A stretch of 64,000 nt of DNA from Actinospineispora eucalypti (GCA_014208095.1 JACHMT010000001.1:62001-126000), one strand, 5' to 3'. Positions 25,285 to 34,352 are shown, counted from the stretch's first letter. Notes: generated by a model from the letters alone, not told the origin. Numbers and translations: made by a program.

Positions 25285-25629
25285 GTGACGACAACCGGTT
25301 CTGCGTCCAACCCGGGAACGACGTTCCAGGAGATCCAAGCCAGCGGGGAATTCCGTGAGCTGCGGAAACGTCTCCGCGGCTTCGTCTTTCCGATGAGCGC
25401 GGCATTCCTGATCTGGTACCTGCTCTACGTACTGCTGGCCGCCTACGCGCCGGAATTCATGTCGATCAAGTTGCTGGGCAACATCAACGTCGGACTGGTT
25501 ATCGGACTTCTCCAGTTCGTCAGCACTTTCTTGATCACCACGGTGTACGTCCGGTACGCGAACAAACATCTGGATCCGGGCGCCGAGCGGCTTCGCCGCC
25601 AGCTCGAGGGCGGGGAGGAAGACGAGTGA
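25285..25629 (+). CDS. DUF485 membrane protein
   Basis: 114 residues with two membrane helices (about 40-60 and 74-96: MSAAFLIWYLLYVLLAAY; NVGLVIGLLQFVSTFLITTVYVRYANK), the standard DUF485/YjcH layout. In many bacteria such a protein is encoded directly upstream of the acetate permease ActP and is needed or co-expressed with it. GTG 25285 is preferred over GTG 25264 because a GAGGGGAAG ribosome-binding site lies 4 bases upstream. Its stop overlaps the GTG of the next gene (GTGA). Confidence 0.88.
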   Translation: MTTTGSASNPGTTFQEIQASGEFRELRKRLRGFVFPMSAAFLIWYLLYVLLAAYAPEFMSIKLLGNINVGLVIGLLQFVSTFLITTVYVRYANKHLDPGAERLRRQLEGGEEDE

Positions 25630-27269
25630 ACGGCACGTTTCTGGCTCAGGCCGGCGGCTCGGCCACGGTTGGCGAGCCGATACTCAACATCGGTATCTTC
25701 CTGGTATTCGTGCTGGTCACCCTGGTCATCGTGTTCTACGTCGGGCGCAGCAACCGCACCGCTTCCGACTACTACGCGGCCGGACGGGCGTTCACCGGGA
25801 CACAGAACGGCGTGGCCATCGCCGGTGACTACCTCTCCGCCGCTTCGTTCCTCGGCATCGCCGGCGCGATCGCGCTGAACGGCTACGACGGCTTCCTCTA
25901 CTCGGTCGGCTTCCTGGTGGCCTGGCTGGTGGCATTGCTGCTGGTCGCCGAGCTGCTGCGGAACACCGGCAAGTTCACCATGGGCGACGTGCTGTCGTTC
26001 CGCATGCGGCAGCGCCCGGTGCGCGCGGCGGCGGCGGTGTCCACCCTGGTGGTCTCGTTCTTCTACCTGCTGGCCCAGATGGCCGGCGCGGGCGGCCTGA
26101 TCTCCCTGCTGCTCGGCATCAACGACGACAAGTCCACCTTCTTCGACGGCCAGTCCGCCGTGATCGCCGTGGTCGGCATCCTGATGGTGGTCTACGTGCT
26201 GGTCGGCGGCATGAAGGGCACCACCTGGGTGCAGATCATCAAGGCCACGCTGCTGCTGGTCGGCGCCGCCGTGATGACCGCGTGGGTGCTGGGCAAGTTC
26301 GGGTTCAACCTTTCCGGGCTGCTCGGCGAGGCCGTGGCGCAGAGCCCGAAGAACGGTGAGAAGATCCTCGGGCCCGGCCTCCAGTACGGCGTCTCGAACA
26401 CCGCAAAGATCGACTTCGTATCGCTGGGCCTGGCCCTGGTGCTGGGCACCGCGGGCCTGCCGCACATCCTGATGCGGTTCTACACCGTGCCCAGCGCCAA
26501 GGAAGCCCGCCGCTCCGTGGTGTGGGCGATCTGGCTGATCGGCATCTTCTACCTGTTCACCCTGGTCCTGGGCTACGGCGCGGCCGCGCTGGTGGGTCCG
26601 GCGACGATCACCGCCGCACCCGGTGGGGCGAACTCGGCGGCCCCGCTGCTCGCCTACGAGCTGGGCGGCGAGGTACTGCTCGGGCTCATCTCGGCAGTCG
26701 CCTTCGCCACGATCCTGGCCGTGGTGGCCGGCCTGACCATCACCGCGTCGGCCTCCTTCGCGCACGACGTCTACGCGAACGTGCTCAAGCGCAACACCGA
26801 GCCGGACTCCGAGGTCCGGGTGGCGCGGCGGACCGCGCTGGTGATCGGGTTGGTGGCCATCGTCGGCGGCATCCTGGCCAACGGGCAGAACATCGCCTTC
26901 CTGGTCGCGCTGGCCTTCGCGGTGGCCGCCTCGGCGAACCTGCCGACCATCCTCTACTCGCTGTTCTGGCGGCGGTTCAACACCACCGGCGCACTGTGGA
27001 GCATCTACGGCGGGCTGATCTCCTGTGTGGTGCTGATCGTGTTCTCGCCGGCCGTGTCCGGTGGGAAGACGCCGATGATCAAGGGCGTGGACTTCCACTG
27101 GTTCCCGCTGTCCAACCCGGGCCTGGTGTCCATCCCGCTGTCGTTCGTGCTGGGCATCGTGGGCACCTACATCGGCGGACGGGAGACCGAGTCGATCCGC
27201 CGCTACGCCGAGATGGAGGTCCGCTCGCTGACCGGCGCCGGCTCGGAGCGCTCCACCGCCGCGCACTGA
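25626..27269 (+). CDS. Cation/acetate (monocarboxylate) symporter, ActP/MctC-like
   Basis: 547-residue SSS-family transporter with about 13 membrane helices. Characteristic segments are GVAIAGDYLSAASFLGIAGAI (about 61-81), VSTLVVSFFYLLAQMAGAGGLI (about 138-160) and LGTAGLPHILMRFYTV (about 275-290). The DUF485 gene translationally coupled just upstream supports the ActP/MctC assignment: uptake of acetate, propionate or pyruvate. A strong hairpin terminator follows at 27282. Confidence 0.9.
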   Translation: MNGTFLAQAGGSATVGEPILNIGIFLVFVLVTLVIVFYVGRSNRTASDYYAAGRAFTGTQNGVAIAGDYLSAASFLGIAGAIALNGYDGFLYSVGFLVAWLVALLLVAELLRNTGKFTMGDVLSFRMRQRPVRAAAAVSTLVVSFFYLLAQMAGAGGLISLLLGINDDKSTFFDGQSAVIAVVGILMVVYVLVGGMKGTTWVQIIKATLLLVGAAVMTAWVLGKFGFNLSGLLGEAVAQSPKNGEKILGPGLQYGVSNTAKIDFVSLGLALVLGTAGLPHILMRFYTVPSAKEARRSVVWAIWLIGIFYLFTLVLGYGAAALVGPATITAAPGGANSAAPLLAYELGGEVLLGLISAVAFATILAVVAGLTITASASFAHDVYANVLKRNTEPDSEVRVARRTALVIGLVAIVGGILANGQNIAFLVALAFAVAASANLPTILYSLFWRRFNTTGALWSIYGGLISCVVLIVFSPAVSGGKTPMIKGVDFHWFPLSNPGLVSIPLSFVLGIVGTYIGGRETESIRRYAEMEVRSLTGAGSERSTAAH

Positions 27270-27281
27270 CGCCGTTTCTTC

Positions 27282-27322
27282 GACGAAAGCCCCGGCCCGC
27301 TCACGGTGCCGGGGCTTTCGTC
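27282..27322 (+). terminator. Intrinsic terminator after the symporter operon
   Basis: Perfect 15-bp stem: GACGAAAGCCCCGGC (27282-27296) and its complement at 27308-27322, with an 11-base loop, followed by TCTTT. It ends the 21304-27269 gene run. Confidence 0.9.
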
Positions 27323-27381
27323 TCTTTACCGCGGGCGGCTCTTTACCGCGGGCTGACGGGGGTGGTGGGTAGGGTGCCGGT

Positions 27382-27717
27382 GTGAACAGTGGTCAGGTGC
27401 CTTCGGTACTGGTGGGTGAGCTGCCGGCGGGCGCCCGCCCGGTGGACGTGCGCGAGGCGGACGAATGGGCCGCCGGGCACGCCCCGGACGCGGTACACCT
27501 GCCGATGTCCGAGCTGGGCAATCGGCTGCACGAGCTGCCCGAGGACCAGGACCCGCTGTACGTGATCTGCCGGTCCGGCGGGAGATCCGGGCGTGTGGTT
27601 CAGTACCTGGTAGGCCAGGGCTACCCGGCGGTGAACGTGGAGGGCGGCATGCAGGCCTGGGCGGCGGCGGGCAAGCCGCTGGCCGGCGAAGGCCCGGACG
27701 CGCCGCAAGTGATCTGA
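27382..27717 (+). CDS. Single-domain rhodanese-like sulfurtransferase
   Basis: 111 residues. Active-site loop CRSGGRS with Cys63; other rhodanese motifs are PVDVREADEWAAGHAPDAVHLPM (about 20-42) and the closing GGMQAWAAAGKPL. It would carry a persulfide on Cys63 and donate sulfur or act in thiol chemistry. The start is GTG 27382. The next gene begins 4 bases after its stop. Confidence 0.92.
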   Translation: MNSGQVPSVLVGELPAGARPVDVREADEWAAGHAPDAVHLPMSELGNRLHELPEDQDPLYVICRSGGRSGRVVQYLVGQGYPAVNVEGGMQAWAAAGKPLAGEGPDAPQVI

Positions 27718-27721
27718 GCCG

Positions 27722-28723
27722 ATGAACTGCCCACGTTGCGGGCTGGCCCAACCCGCGCGGCCGGTCGACCAGCAGAGCGGCGCCTTCTGCGCGCACTGCG
27801 GCCAGTTCCTGGTGCCCATGCAGTGGGTCGCGGTGCCGCCGCCTCCCCCGGGCGGCTATCCGCCGGCCCGGGTGCCCACCCCGCGCTACGCCGGTCCGCC
27901 CCGCTACCGGGGCACTCCGCAATGGGGCTTCCCCGCGTTGCCGTGGGTCGGCGAGAAGGCATCGGAGCAGGGCGCGATGGCGCCCGCGCAGGCCGGGGGT
28001 GTCGCCCAGCCGCAACGCCGCCGGGAACGGGACGACTCACCCGGCGCCGACGGCGCGGCTGCGGCCAAGCACGCCGGGCTGCTGGTGCCGCTGCTGCGCG
28101 GCCTGAGCCTGCTCGCCGGGTTGGCCGCGATCGCCGAGCTCTGGCGGTACATCCTGCTGCTGCGCAGCCGGGCCGACGCGCTCAACGCCGCCGAGGTGGC
28201 CGCCTCGGACGCCTTCCAGCATGCCTCGGCGTGGGTGTGCACGGTGACGTCCGTGCTGGTCGGCGCCTACTTCCTGTTGGCCTGGCTGCCTCGGGCGGTG
28301 TCGGCGGCGAACGAGTGCGCCGGGGTCAAGGGGTCGCGCAGTCGCCGGGCCATGCTGCTCGGCTGGCTGGTCCCCGGCCTGAACCTGACCGTGCCCGGTT
28401 CGGTGCTGGTCGAGGCGGAGCACGCGGCGCTGCGCCACCCGGCCAGCCAGCGTCCCCGGCCCAGCCGGCTGCTGCTGGTGTGGTGGGGCCTGTGGATCGG
28501 CAACGTGGTGTTCGGCGTGTTCGCCGTGATCTGGCTGTTCCGGTCCGGGGTACAGGCCGCCGCCGACGGCGTGCTCCTGCACGTGTTCGTGAACCTGTTC
28601 GCCACGGCACTCGCGTTCGTCACCGCCCGCGTCGTGCTCTGGCTGACCGCGCTGGTCAACCCGCCCCAGGAGATCCCCCTGCCGGTGGTGGTGAGCGTGC
28701 GCGCTCCCGTCGCCGCCCGCTGA
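27722..28723 (+). CDS. DUF4328 membrane protein with N-terminal zinc-ribbon-like motif
   Basis: 333 residues. The N-terminus has two CxxC pairs (MNCPRCG and FCAHCGQF), a probable zinc ribbon, followed by a Pro-rich linker to about 120. The C-terminal domain contains four or five hydrophobic segments with the DUF4328 features ASAWVCTVTSVLVGAYFLLAWLPRA and RAMLLGWLVPGLNLTVP. Function unknown. Co-directional with the rhodanese gene, with a 4-base gap. Confidence 0.8.
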   Translation: MNCPRCGLAQPARPVDQQSGAFCAHCGQFLVPMQWVAVPPPPPGGYPPARVPTPRYAGPPRYRGTPQWGFPALPWVGEKASEQGAMAPAQAGGVAQPQRRRERDDSPGADGAAAAKHAGLLVPLLRGLSLLAGLAAIAELWRYILLLRSRADALNAAEVAASDAFQHASAWVCTVTSVLVGAYFLLAWLPRAVSAANECAGVKGSRSRRAMLLGWLVPGLNLTVPGSVLVEAEHAALRHPASQRPRPSRLLLVWWGLWIGNVVFGVFAVIWLFRSGVQAAADGVLLHVFVNLFATALAFVTARVVLWLTALVNPPQEIPLPVVVSVRAPVAAR

Positions 28724-28747
28724 ACCCGGTTCGATACGGTTGCCGCG

Positions 28748-29713
28748 ATGAGTAAGAAGACCAGGAAGTCCCCGCAGCGCAAGGCCGCCGACGCGACGGC
28801 CGGGCCCAACCCGCGCCAGCCCTGCCCGTGCGGCTCCGGCAAGCGCTACAAGGCCTGCCACGGCGCCGGCGACGACGTGATCGTGCTGGACCCGTTCCGC
28901 GACCTGGCCGCCGCGCCGGACCTGATCGCGATGCGCGAGTTCGTGCCGTCCGCGCTGGCGCCGCTCACCCTGGCCGACGCCGGCAAGAAGCTGGCCGCCG
29001 GCCGGACCGCGCAGGTCGCCACCGTGCTGCCGAACGCTTCGGCGGCTCTGGTGCGCGGCAACGGCGAGGCACTGATCGGCATGCAGGTGCAGACCCGTAC
29101 CGGGGACATCTCCACCGACCTTGGCCGCGCGCTGCGCTGGGCGTTGACCGCCGAGCCGGGCGAGCAGCTGCCGGTGGCCGGCGCGGCACTCGGCGACCCG
29201 GTCCGGCTGCAGGATCTGCTGGTGGCCGACGCCCCACTGGACGTCACCGTGCACACCGACTTCAGCTGGTGGCTGGACCCGGGCACGGAGGCCACCCCGG
29301 AGATGACGGCCACGCTGGAGCGGGCCAACAGCGTCATCATGCCAACCGACCTGGTGCGCGCCGACGGGGTTCGCTCCGCGTACTGGACCGACACTGGCGA
29401 GAAGGCGCACATCCGCTGGCTGCGGCCGGAGCCGGAGGACCGGCTGCTGCCCGCGCTGGCCCGGCTGCTCGCCCGCGAGGAACTGGACCTGGGCGAAGGC
29501 TCGCGGTTCGTCGGCGCGTTCCGCGCGCACGGGTTGCTGGTCCCGGTGTGGGACGTCGACAAGGAGATGCACGTCAAGGAGTGGTCGGCGCCGGCCGAGG
29601 CGTTCGCCAACCGGCTCGGTTCGGCCCTGGTGTCCCTGGACAGCTCGCCGGTGACCGACGCCGAGCGCCGGGCTCGTGACTCCATCATCGGGCGCCAGGT
29701 CACCTTGCGCTGA
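28748..29713 (+). CDS. SEC-C motif protein (DUF5926-like)
   Basis: 321 residues. A basic N-terminus is followed by a SEC-C zinc-binding motif (PCPCGSGKRYKACHG, about 25-39; Cys26, Cys28, Cys37, His38), as found at the end of SecA and in many stand-alone proteins. The rest is a soluble domain of unknown role, consistent with the actinobacterial DUF5926 family. It is preceded by a 24-base gap from the DUF4328 gene. Confidence 0.82.
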   Translation: MSKKTRKSPQRKAADATAGPNPRQPCPCGSGKRYKACHGAGDDVIVLDPFRDLAAAPDLIAMREFVPSALAPLTLADAGKKLAAGRTAQVATVLPNASAALVRGNGEALIGMQVQTRTGDISTDLGRALRWALTAEPGEQLPVAGAALGDPVRLQDLLVADAPLDVTVHTDFSWWLDPGTEATPEMTATLERANSVIMPTDLVRADGVRSAYWTDTGEKAHIRWLRPEPEDRLLPALARLLAREELDLGEGSRFVGAFRAHGLLVPVWDVDKEMHVKEWSAPAEAFANRLGSALVSLDSSPVTDAERRARDSIIGRQVTLR

Positions 29714-29765
29714 TTTGTGGCGTCCCTGGGCGCGCGCTGTACAGCACCTGCTATCTTCCTCGGCC

Positions 29766-30944
29766 ATGGGCAGTCGACTCGAGCTGGCCGCTCTCACCGG
29801 GCGGATCGCGTACCACGTGGCCAAGGAACGGCTGACCAAGCCGCGACCGGTCAACCTGCGCCAGGTGCCTCCCACTCCGGAGGCCATCACCGACGAATGG
29901 CTCACCCTGGCGCTCTGTGACGACGTCCCGGGTGCCCGAGTGGTCGGCCATGAGCTGGGCAAACGGGACGACGGCACCTCGTCGCGGCGGTGGCTGACCG
30001 TGCAGTACAACGAGGCCGGGAAGGACCTGCCGTACCGGTTCTTCACCAAGTCCGGGCCGAACTTCAAGACCCGGCTGGTTTCGGCGGCGGCCGGACTGAG
30101 CCGGATCGAGGCAAACTTCTACGCCCTGGTGCGGCCCCAGCTGGAAATCGAGGCGCCGCCCACCCGGTACTCCGCCTACGACCCCATCTCCAACCGGCAG
30201 ATGCTGATCGTGGACGACATCGCGGCCACCCTGGGCGCCGAGTTCGGCACCATCCTGACCCGCAAGCTCACCCGGGAGATGGCCGAGGGCGTGGTGGACA
30301 CGCTGGCCGCCCTGCACGTGAAGTTCTGGGGCGCACCGCTGCAGCGCATGTACGGCAGCTGGCTATGGAACTCCTACGACTTCATGGCCACGCTGAACGT
30401 GACCATCGGCGCCACCAAGCGCATCATGTCCGGGTTCGACCGGGGCAGGCACGTCATTCCCGCCCGGCTGTACGACCGCCGGCACGAGGTTCCGGCCGCG
30501 CTGATGCGTTCCCTGGAGATCAACATCTCCGGCCCGCAGACCATGCTGCACTCGGATGTGCACCCCGGGAACTGGTACGTCACCAAGGACGGCGCCATGG
30601 GGCTGTGCGACTGGCAGTGCGTGGTACAGGGCGGTTGGGCGCGCGACCTGGCCTACGCGCTGTCCTCCGGGTTGACCCCGGAAGACCGCCGCGAGTGGGA
30701 GAAAGACCTGGTCGCGCGGCACGGTCAGCGCCTGGCCGAAGCCGGGATCGAGCCGCCCTCGCCCGAGGAGGCGTTCCTGGCCTACCGCCAGCAGATGCCG
30801 CACGCCATGTTCATGTGGCTGGGCACCCTGGGCCGGCACCCGCTCCAGCCCGACTACCAGCCGAGGGACATCGTCATGGAGACGGTGCGGCGCGTCTGCA
30901 CGGCCGCCGACGACCTGGAGACCTTGGACGCGCTGAAAGCCTGA
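29766..30944 (+). CDS. Aminoglycoside-phosphotransferase/ecdysteroid-kinase-like small-molecule kinase
   Basis: 392 residues of protein-kinase-like fold. The catalytic loop is HSDVHPGNW (His262 to about 270; catalytic Asp264) and the metal-binding Asp is in LCDWQCV (Asp282). An N-terminal lobe strand with the ATP-anchoring Lys is suggested by YRFFTKSGPNF near residue 83. The substrate is unknown; the family phosphorylates hydroxyl groups on small molecules. ATG 29766 is the first methionine giving the normal start (MGSRLELAALTGRIAY). It stands alone, with parS 26 bases downstream. Confidence 0.82.
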   Translation: MGSRLELAALTGRIAYHVAKERLTKPRPVNLRQVPPTPEAITDEWLTLALCDDVPGARVVGHELGKRDDGTSSRRWLTVQYNEAGKDLPYRFFTKSGPNFKTRLVSAAAGLSRIEANFYALVRPQLEIEAPPTRYSAYDPISNRQMLIVDDIAATLGAEFGTILTRKLTREMAEGVVDTLAALHVKFWGAPLQRMYGSWLWNSYDFMATLNVTIGATKRIMSGFDRGRHVIPARLYDRRHEVPAALMRSLEINISGPQTMLHSDVHPGNWYVTKDGAMGLCDWQCVVQGGWARDLAYALSSGLTPEDRREWEKDLVARHGQRLAEAGIEPPSPEEAFLAYRQQMPHAMFMWLGTLGRHPLQPDYQPRDIVMETVRRVCTAADDLETLDALKA

Positions 30945-30970
30945 TTTGTACGAGCTCGTGTTCGAACGGA

Positions 30971-30986
30971 TGTTTCACGTGAAACA
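30971..30986. other. parS site (ParB-binding centromere)
   Basis: Exact match to the consensus palindrome TGTTTCACGTGAAACA, intergenic between the kinase gene and the 31097 membrane-protein gene, about 31 kb from oriC in this window. ParB nucleates here for origin segregation. A 30-bp imperfect tandem repeat follows it directly. Confidence 0.95.
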
Positions 30987-30987
30987 T

Positions 30988-31047
30988 GCGGTACGCCCAG
31001 GGCGGTAGTCGCCCCACGCGGTACGCCCGGGGCGGTAGTCGCCGTTG
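30988..31047. repeat. 30-bp direct repeat next to parS
   Basis: Two 30-bp units (30988-31017 and 31018-31047), each starting GCGGTACGCCC and containing GGGCGGTAGTCGCC. They differ at one base in the first 26 and diverge at the last four. They lie one base after parS and before the membrane-protein gene. Confidence 0.8.
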
Positions 31048-31096
31048 CGCCCCGGGGAGGACGCGCTCGGGGCACCGGATCGCCACTCTTGGCGGT

Positions 31097-31768
31097 ATGG
31101 CTGAAACGGTGCACGTCGAACGGCGGTCGGACCCACGGTTGTTCGCCGGTTTCGGGTTCGTAGTGGTCTTCCTGGTTGGCTTGGTGGGGAGTTTCGCCCT
31201 GGCCAAAGCCGGGTGGCCGACCCCGGCGACCCCGACGCAAGAGGTGCTCGAGTTCTTCGCCGTCAACTCGGCGGCGGTCGCGGCGAACGCGATCGGCCAG
31301 GGGTTGGCGGCGATCCCGCTGCTGGCTTTCACCGCCGGGCTGGCGCGCACCTTCACCGGTCGCCCTTCGGCACAGCTCACCGCCGCGGGCGCGGTCGCGG
31401 CGGGGACACTCTTGTTGTCGGCCGCACTGGTGAGCACCGCTTCGGTCGCGGCGGCCACCGGCGACGGGAACCTGGTTGCCACCGTGTTCTACCTGGCGTT
31501 CCTGGTCGGCGGGCCGGCCCACGTGGTCGCGTTGTCGGCGCTGCTGGGCACGCTGGCCGTGGCCGGCCGGCTGAGTGGCCGTCTGCCCGGGTGGCTGACC
31601 ACGCTCGGTCTCGGGTTTGCCGGGCTGGGGCTTCTGTCGGTGGTCAACCTGGCCGCTCCGCTGGTGGCGATTACCGGACCCCTGATTCCGTTGGGCCGGT
31701 TCGGTGGTCTCCTGTTCATACTGCTGGCGGTGCCCGCGCTACGTCGCCGAGCGGTCGTCCGGACGTGA
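31097..31768 (+). CDS. Hypothetical integral membrane protein
   Basis: 223 residues with about six hydrophobic segments (first FAGFGFVVVFLVGLVGSFALA, about 15-36; last GGLLFILLAVPAL). It ends in a basic tail RRRAVVRT. No conserved motif recognised. ATG 31097 is the only start that gives a normal hydrophilic N-terminus; the frame is open further upstream through the repeat next to parS, which is unlikely to be translated. Confidence 0.75.
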   Translation: MAETVHVERRSDPRLFAGFGFVVVFLVGLVGSFALAKAGWPTPATPTQEVLEFFAVNSAAVAANAIGQGLAAIPLLAFTAGLARTFTGRPSAQLTAAGAVAAGTLLLSAALVSTASVAAATGDGNLVATVFYLAFLVGGPAHVVALSALLGTLAVAGRLSGRLPGWLTTLGLGFAGLGLLSVVNLAAPLVAITGPLIPLGRFGGLLFILLAVPALRRRAVVRT

Positions 31769-31814
31769 CAGGAATCCGCCACCCGGAGGACGTGCGACAC
31801 CTATTGTCTTTCCC

Positions 31815-32342
31815 ATGCCGAGTTTTCCCGAGCTGCTTCTTGACCAGATTCGCAGCGAGTTCACCGCATCCCAGCAGTACACCGCCGTCGCGGTATGGCT
31901 GGACGGGCAGGACCTGCCTCGGCTGGCCGCACACTTCTATGCGCAAGCACTCGAGGAGCGCAACCACGCCATGAGCATGGTGCGCTACCTACTGGACAAC
32001 GGTCTGCCGGCACGCATCCCGGGAATCGGCGAGATTCGGAACGACTTCAGCTCGGTGCACGACGTGGTGAAGCTGGCATTGGACCAGGAGCGCCTGGTTA
32101 CCGACGAGATCACCACGTTGGCCAAGACCGCCCGGGACCAGGGTGATTACCTGGGCGAACAGTTCATGCAATGGTTCCTCAAGGAGCAGGTGGAAGAGGT
32201 CGCCTCCATGTCCACGCTGCTCACCGTGGTGGACCGGGCCGGTGACAACCTGTTCCACATCGAGGACTTCGTCGCCCGCGAACTGGGCGGTGAGGACCGA
32301 AACGACCTCACCGCCCCACCATCCGCCGGCCCCCGGGTCTGA
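31815..32342 (+). CDS. Ferritin
   Basis: 175-residue non-haem ferritin-like protein forming an iron-storage cage. The ferroxidase ligands are visible: Glu in LDQIRSEFTASQQYTAV (about 14-20), ExxH in ALEERNHAMSMV (His about 52), and later Glu residues in LKEQVEEVASMSTLL (about 127-135). The length and motif spacing match actinobacterial BfrB/Ftn proteins. A 22-bp repeat array begins at its stop codon. Confidence 0.92.
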   Translation: MPSFPELLLDQIRSEFTASQQYTAVAVWLDGQDLPRLAAHFYAQALEERNHAMSMVRYLLDNGLPARIPGIGEIRNDFSSVHDVVKLALDQERLVTDEITTLAKTARDQGDYLGEQFMQWFLKEQVEEVASMSTLLTVVDRAGDNLFHIEDFVARELGGEDRNDLTAPPSAGPRV

Positions 32343-32428
32343 ACCGACCGAACCAGGGTGCTGAAGCGACCGAACCACCCTGCTGAACCGACTGAATCAG
32401 GGTGCTGCTGTGACCGAATCGGGGTGTT
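32341..32428. repeat. 22-bp repeat array across convergent gene ends
   Basis: Four 22-bp units at 32341, 32363, 32385 and 32407. Each has GA(A/C)CGA or GTGACCGA, then (A/C)(C/T)GAA(C/T)C and a (C/G)-rich GTGCT word. It covers the stop of ferritin and the stop of the convergent ABC exporter gene. It is the same family as 12846-12933. Confidence 0.85.
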
Positions 32429-34202
32429 GGGTGCCGGACCAGGCGCGGTAGAGGTGCGCGTAGGGGCCGTTGGCGGCGATCAAGCTTGCGTGCGGTCCCT
32501 CTTCCACGATTCGGCCGTCCTCCATCACGATCACGCGGTCGGCGTCCCTCGCGGTGTGGAGCTGGTGCGCGATGGCGATCACCGTGCGCCCGTGCAGCAC
32601 CGCGGCCAGTGAGCTTTCCAGCTCGCGGGACGCGTTGGGATCGATCAGTGACGTGGCCTCGTCCAGCACCAGGGTGTGCGGGTCGGCCAGGATCAGCCGG
32701 GCCAGCGCCAGCTGCTGAACCACCGCCGGCGGCACGCTCTCCGCGCCGGTGCCCAGGTTGGCGTCCAGGCCGGTGCCCGAATCGGCGCCGTCCCGGCCGG
32801 GCGAGGTCAGCGCGCGGGCCCAGGCGGCCGCGCCGACCACGCCCAGGGCCTGCCACAGCTCGTCGTCCGTGGCGTCCCTGGGCAGCACCAGGTTGTCCCG
32901 CAGGGTGCCGGAGAACACGTGCTGCTCCTGGGTCACCAGCACCACCTCCTGGCGCCGGCGTTCCAGTGGCAGCGCGCTGATCGGTACCCCACCGACCAGT
33001 ACCTGACCGGTGCGCGGCGCGTTGATGCCGGCCAGCAGCCGGCCCAGCGTGGACTTGCCCGCCCCGGACGGCCCGACCACGGCGATCCGCTCGCCCGGCC
33101 GGACGTCCAGGGACACCTCGCGCAGCACGTCCCGGTCCGGCCGGTAGCCGAACGACACATCGCGCACCTGGATCGCCCCGCCACTCGGGCGCAGCGAGTC
33201 GTCCCCGGTGTCCGGCGGGACCAGGCCGACGCCGAGCACCCGACGCAGCGCGGCCCGCCCCACCTGGAGCTCGTCCATCCAGCCGAGCACCTCGTTCACC
33301 GGTTCGGCCAGCGCCCTGGCGTACAGCACGGCCGCCGTCAACTCGCCGATGCCGACCAGCCCACGCGAGTACAGCCAGGCGCCGAACAGCAACAGCGCCA
33401 CCACCGGAAGCACGGCGGCCGTCTCCAGCCCGACCAGGAAGCCGGACCACAACCGGGCCAGCCGCCGCTCGCCGGTGCTGGCCACCCGGATGGTGCGCTC
33501 GTGGTGCACGCGCCGGCGCTCGGCCAAGCCGAGCGCCTCGACCGTGCGCCCGCCGGTGACCGTCTCGTGGGTGCTGGCGTGGATCGCCGCCCAGCCGGCC
33601 AGCGTGCGCTCGTAGGTGGGCACCGCGCGCGGCCGGTACCACCTGGTCACCAGGACCAGCACCGGCACCGAGACCAATCCGCCCAGCGCCAGCAGGGGCG
33701 AGTTGAGCAGCATGGCGACCACGGTCAACACCACCGTGAACGACGCCACCAGGATCTCCGGCGCGGCCTGGCGCAGGCCCTCGTCCAGCTTGTCGACGTC
33801 CGAGGTGGCCCGGCCGAGCAGCTCGCCGGTGCCGGCCCGCTCCACGGTGTCCAGCGGCAGCCGCACCGCATGGCTCACCAGGTCCTCTCGGGCCTGCGCC
33901 AGCAGCCGCTCGCCGAACACCACGGATACGAACCGGGCCCACCGCCGCAGCAGCGCCTCGACCAGCAGCACGCCGACGAACGCCAGCGCGATCAGGTCGA
34001 CCGTGGTGGCGGCGGTATTGCGCCGCACCGACTCGACCAGCTGGCCGAGCAGCCACGGCCCGGCCAGGCCGACCGAGGTCGCCGCCACGAACAGCACCAG
34101 CATCGCGGCGAACGCACCTCGGTTGGCCGTGGCCACCCGCCACACCCAGGCCCGCACCTCCCGGCTGCCGGCCAGCGGCAGCACGGTCTTCCGTTGCTTC
34201 AT
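32397..34202 (-). CDS. ABC exporter half-transporter (membrane domain plus ATPase), subunit with intact Walker A
   Basis: 601 residues: six-helix exporter membrane domain (about 20-310), then the nucleotide-binding domain. Walker A GPSGAGKS is at about 378-385, Walker B LVLDEATS near 510 and the H-loop IAIAHQL near 545. The signature region reads GAESVPPAVVQQLALAR instead of LSGGQ, so its signature is degenerate. The neighbour at 34350 has the opposite defects, which implies an obligate heterodimer with one working ATP site. The substrate is unknown (drug, lipid or peptide). The last residues are encoded in the 22-bp repeat array. Confidence 0.9.
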   Translation of the reverse strand: MKQRKTVLPLAGSREVRAWVWRVATANRGAFAAMLVLFVAATSVGLAGPWLLGQLVESVRRNTAATTVDLIALAFVGVLLVEALLRRWARFVSVVFGERLLAQAREDLVSHAVRLPLDTVERAGTGELLGRATSDVDKLDEGLRQAAPEILVASFTVVLTVVAMLLNSPLLALGGLVSVPVLVLVTRWYRPRAVPTYERTLAGWAAIHASTHETVTGGRTVEALGLAERRRVHHERTIRVASTGERRLARLWSGFLVGLETAAVLPVVALLLFGAWLYSRGLVGIGELTAAVLYARALAEPVNEVLGWMDELQVGRAALRRVLGVGLVPPDTGDDSLRPSGGAIQVRDVSFGYRPDRDVLREVSLDVRPGERIAVVGPSGAGKSTLGRLLAGINAPRTGQVLVGGVPISALPLERRRQEVVLVTQEQHVFSGTLRDNLVLPRDATDDELWQALGVVGAAAWARALTSPGRDGADSGTGLDANLGTGAESVPPAVVQQLALARLILADPHTLVLDEATSLIDPNASRELESSLAAVLHGRTVIAIAHQLHTARDADRVIVMEDGRIVEEGPHASLIAANGPYAHLYRAWSGTQHPDSVTAAP

Positions 34203-34216
34203 GACTCATGCCTCCC

Positions 34217-34352
34217 GCAGGCTCGGCCAGCGCGTTCCGCGCTGGTTCTCCCGCCCGCGCCTAACTGGGCGCGTACTCGGCCAGCGCGTTCCGCGCTGGT
34301 TCTCCCGCACGCGCCTAACTGGGCGCGTACTCGGCCAGCGCGTTCCGCGCTA
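34217..34352. repeat. 54-bp tandem double-hairpin repeats between ABC genes
   Basis: AGCGCGTTCCGCGCT occurs at 34229, 34283 and 34337, exactly 54 bases apart. Between copies lies CGCGCC-TAACT-GGGCGCG, a second hairpin, and TTCTCCCGC. The last copy runs into the TAG stop codon of the upstream ABC gene (minus strand, 34350-34352). Same family as 16407 and 47201. Confidence 0.9.

Noticed and set aside
30854..31522. Minus-strand frame containing MFHVKH
   Set aside because: This peptide is simply the translation of parS; the frame is antisense to the membrane-protein gene.
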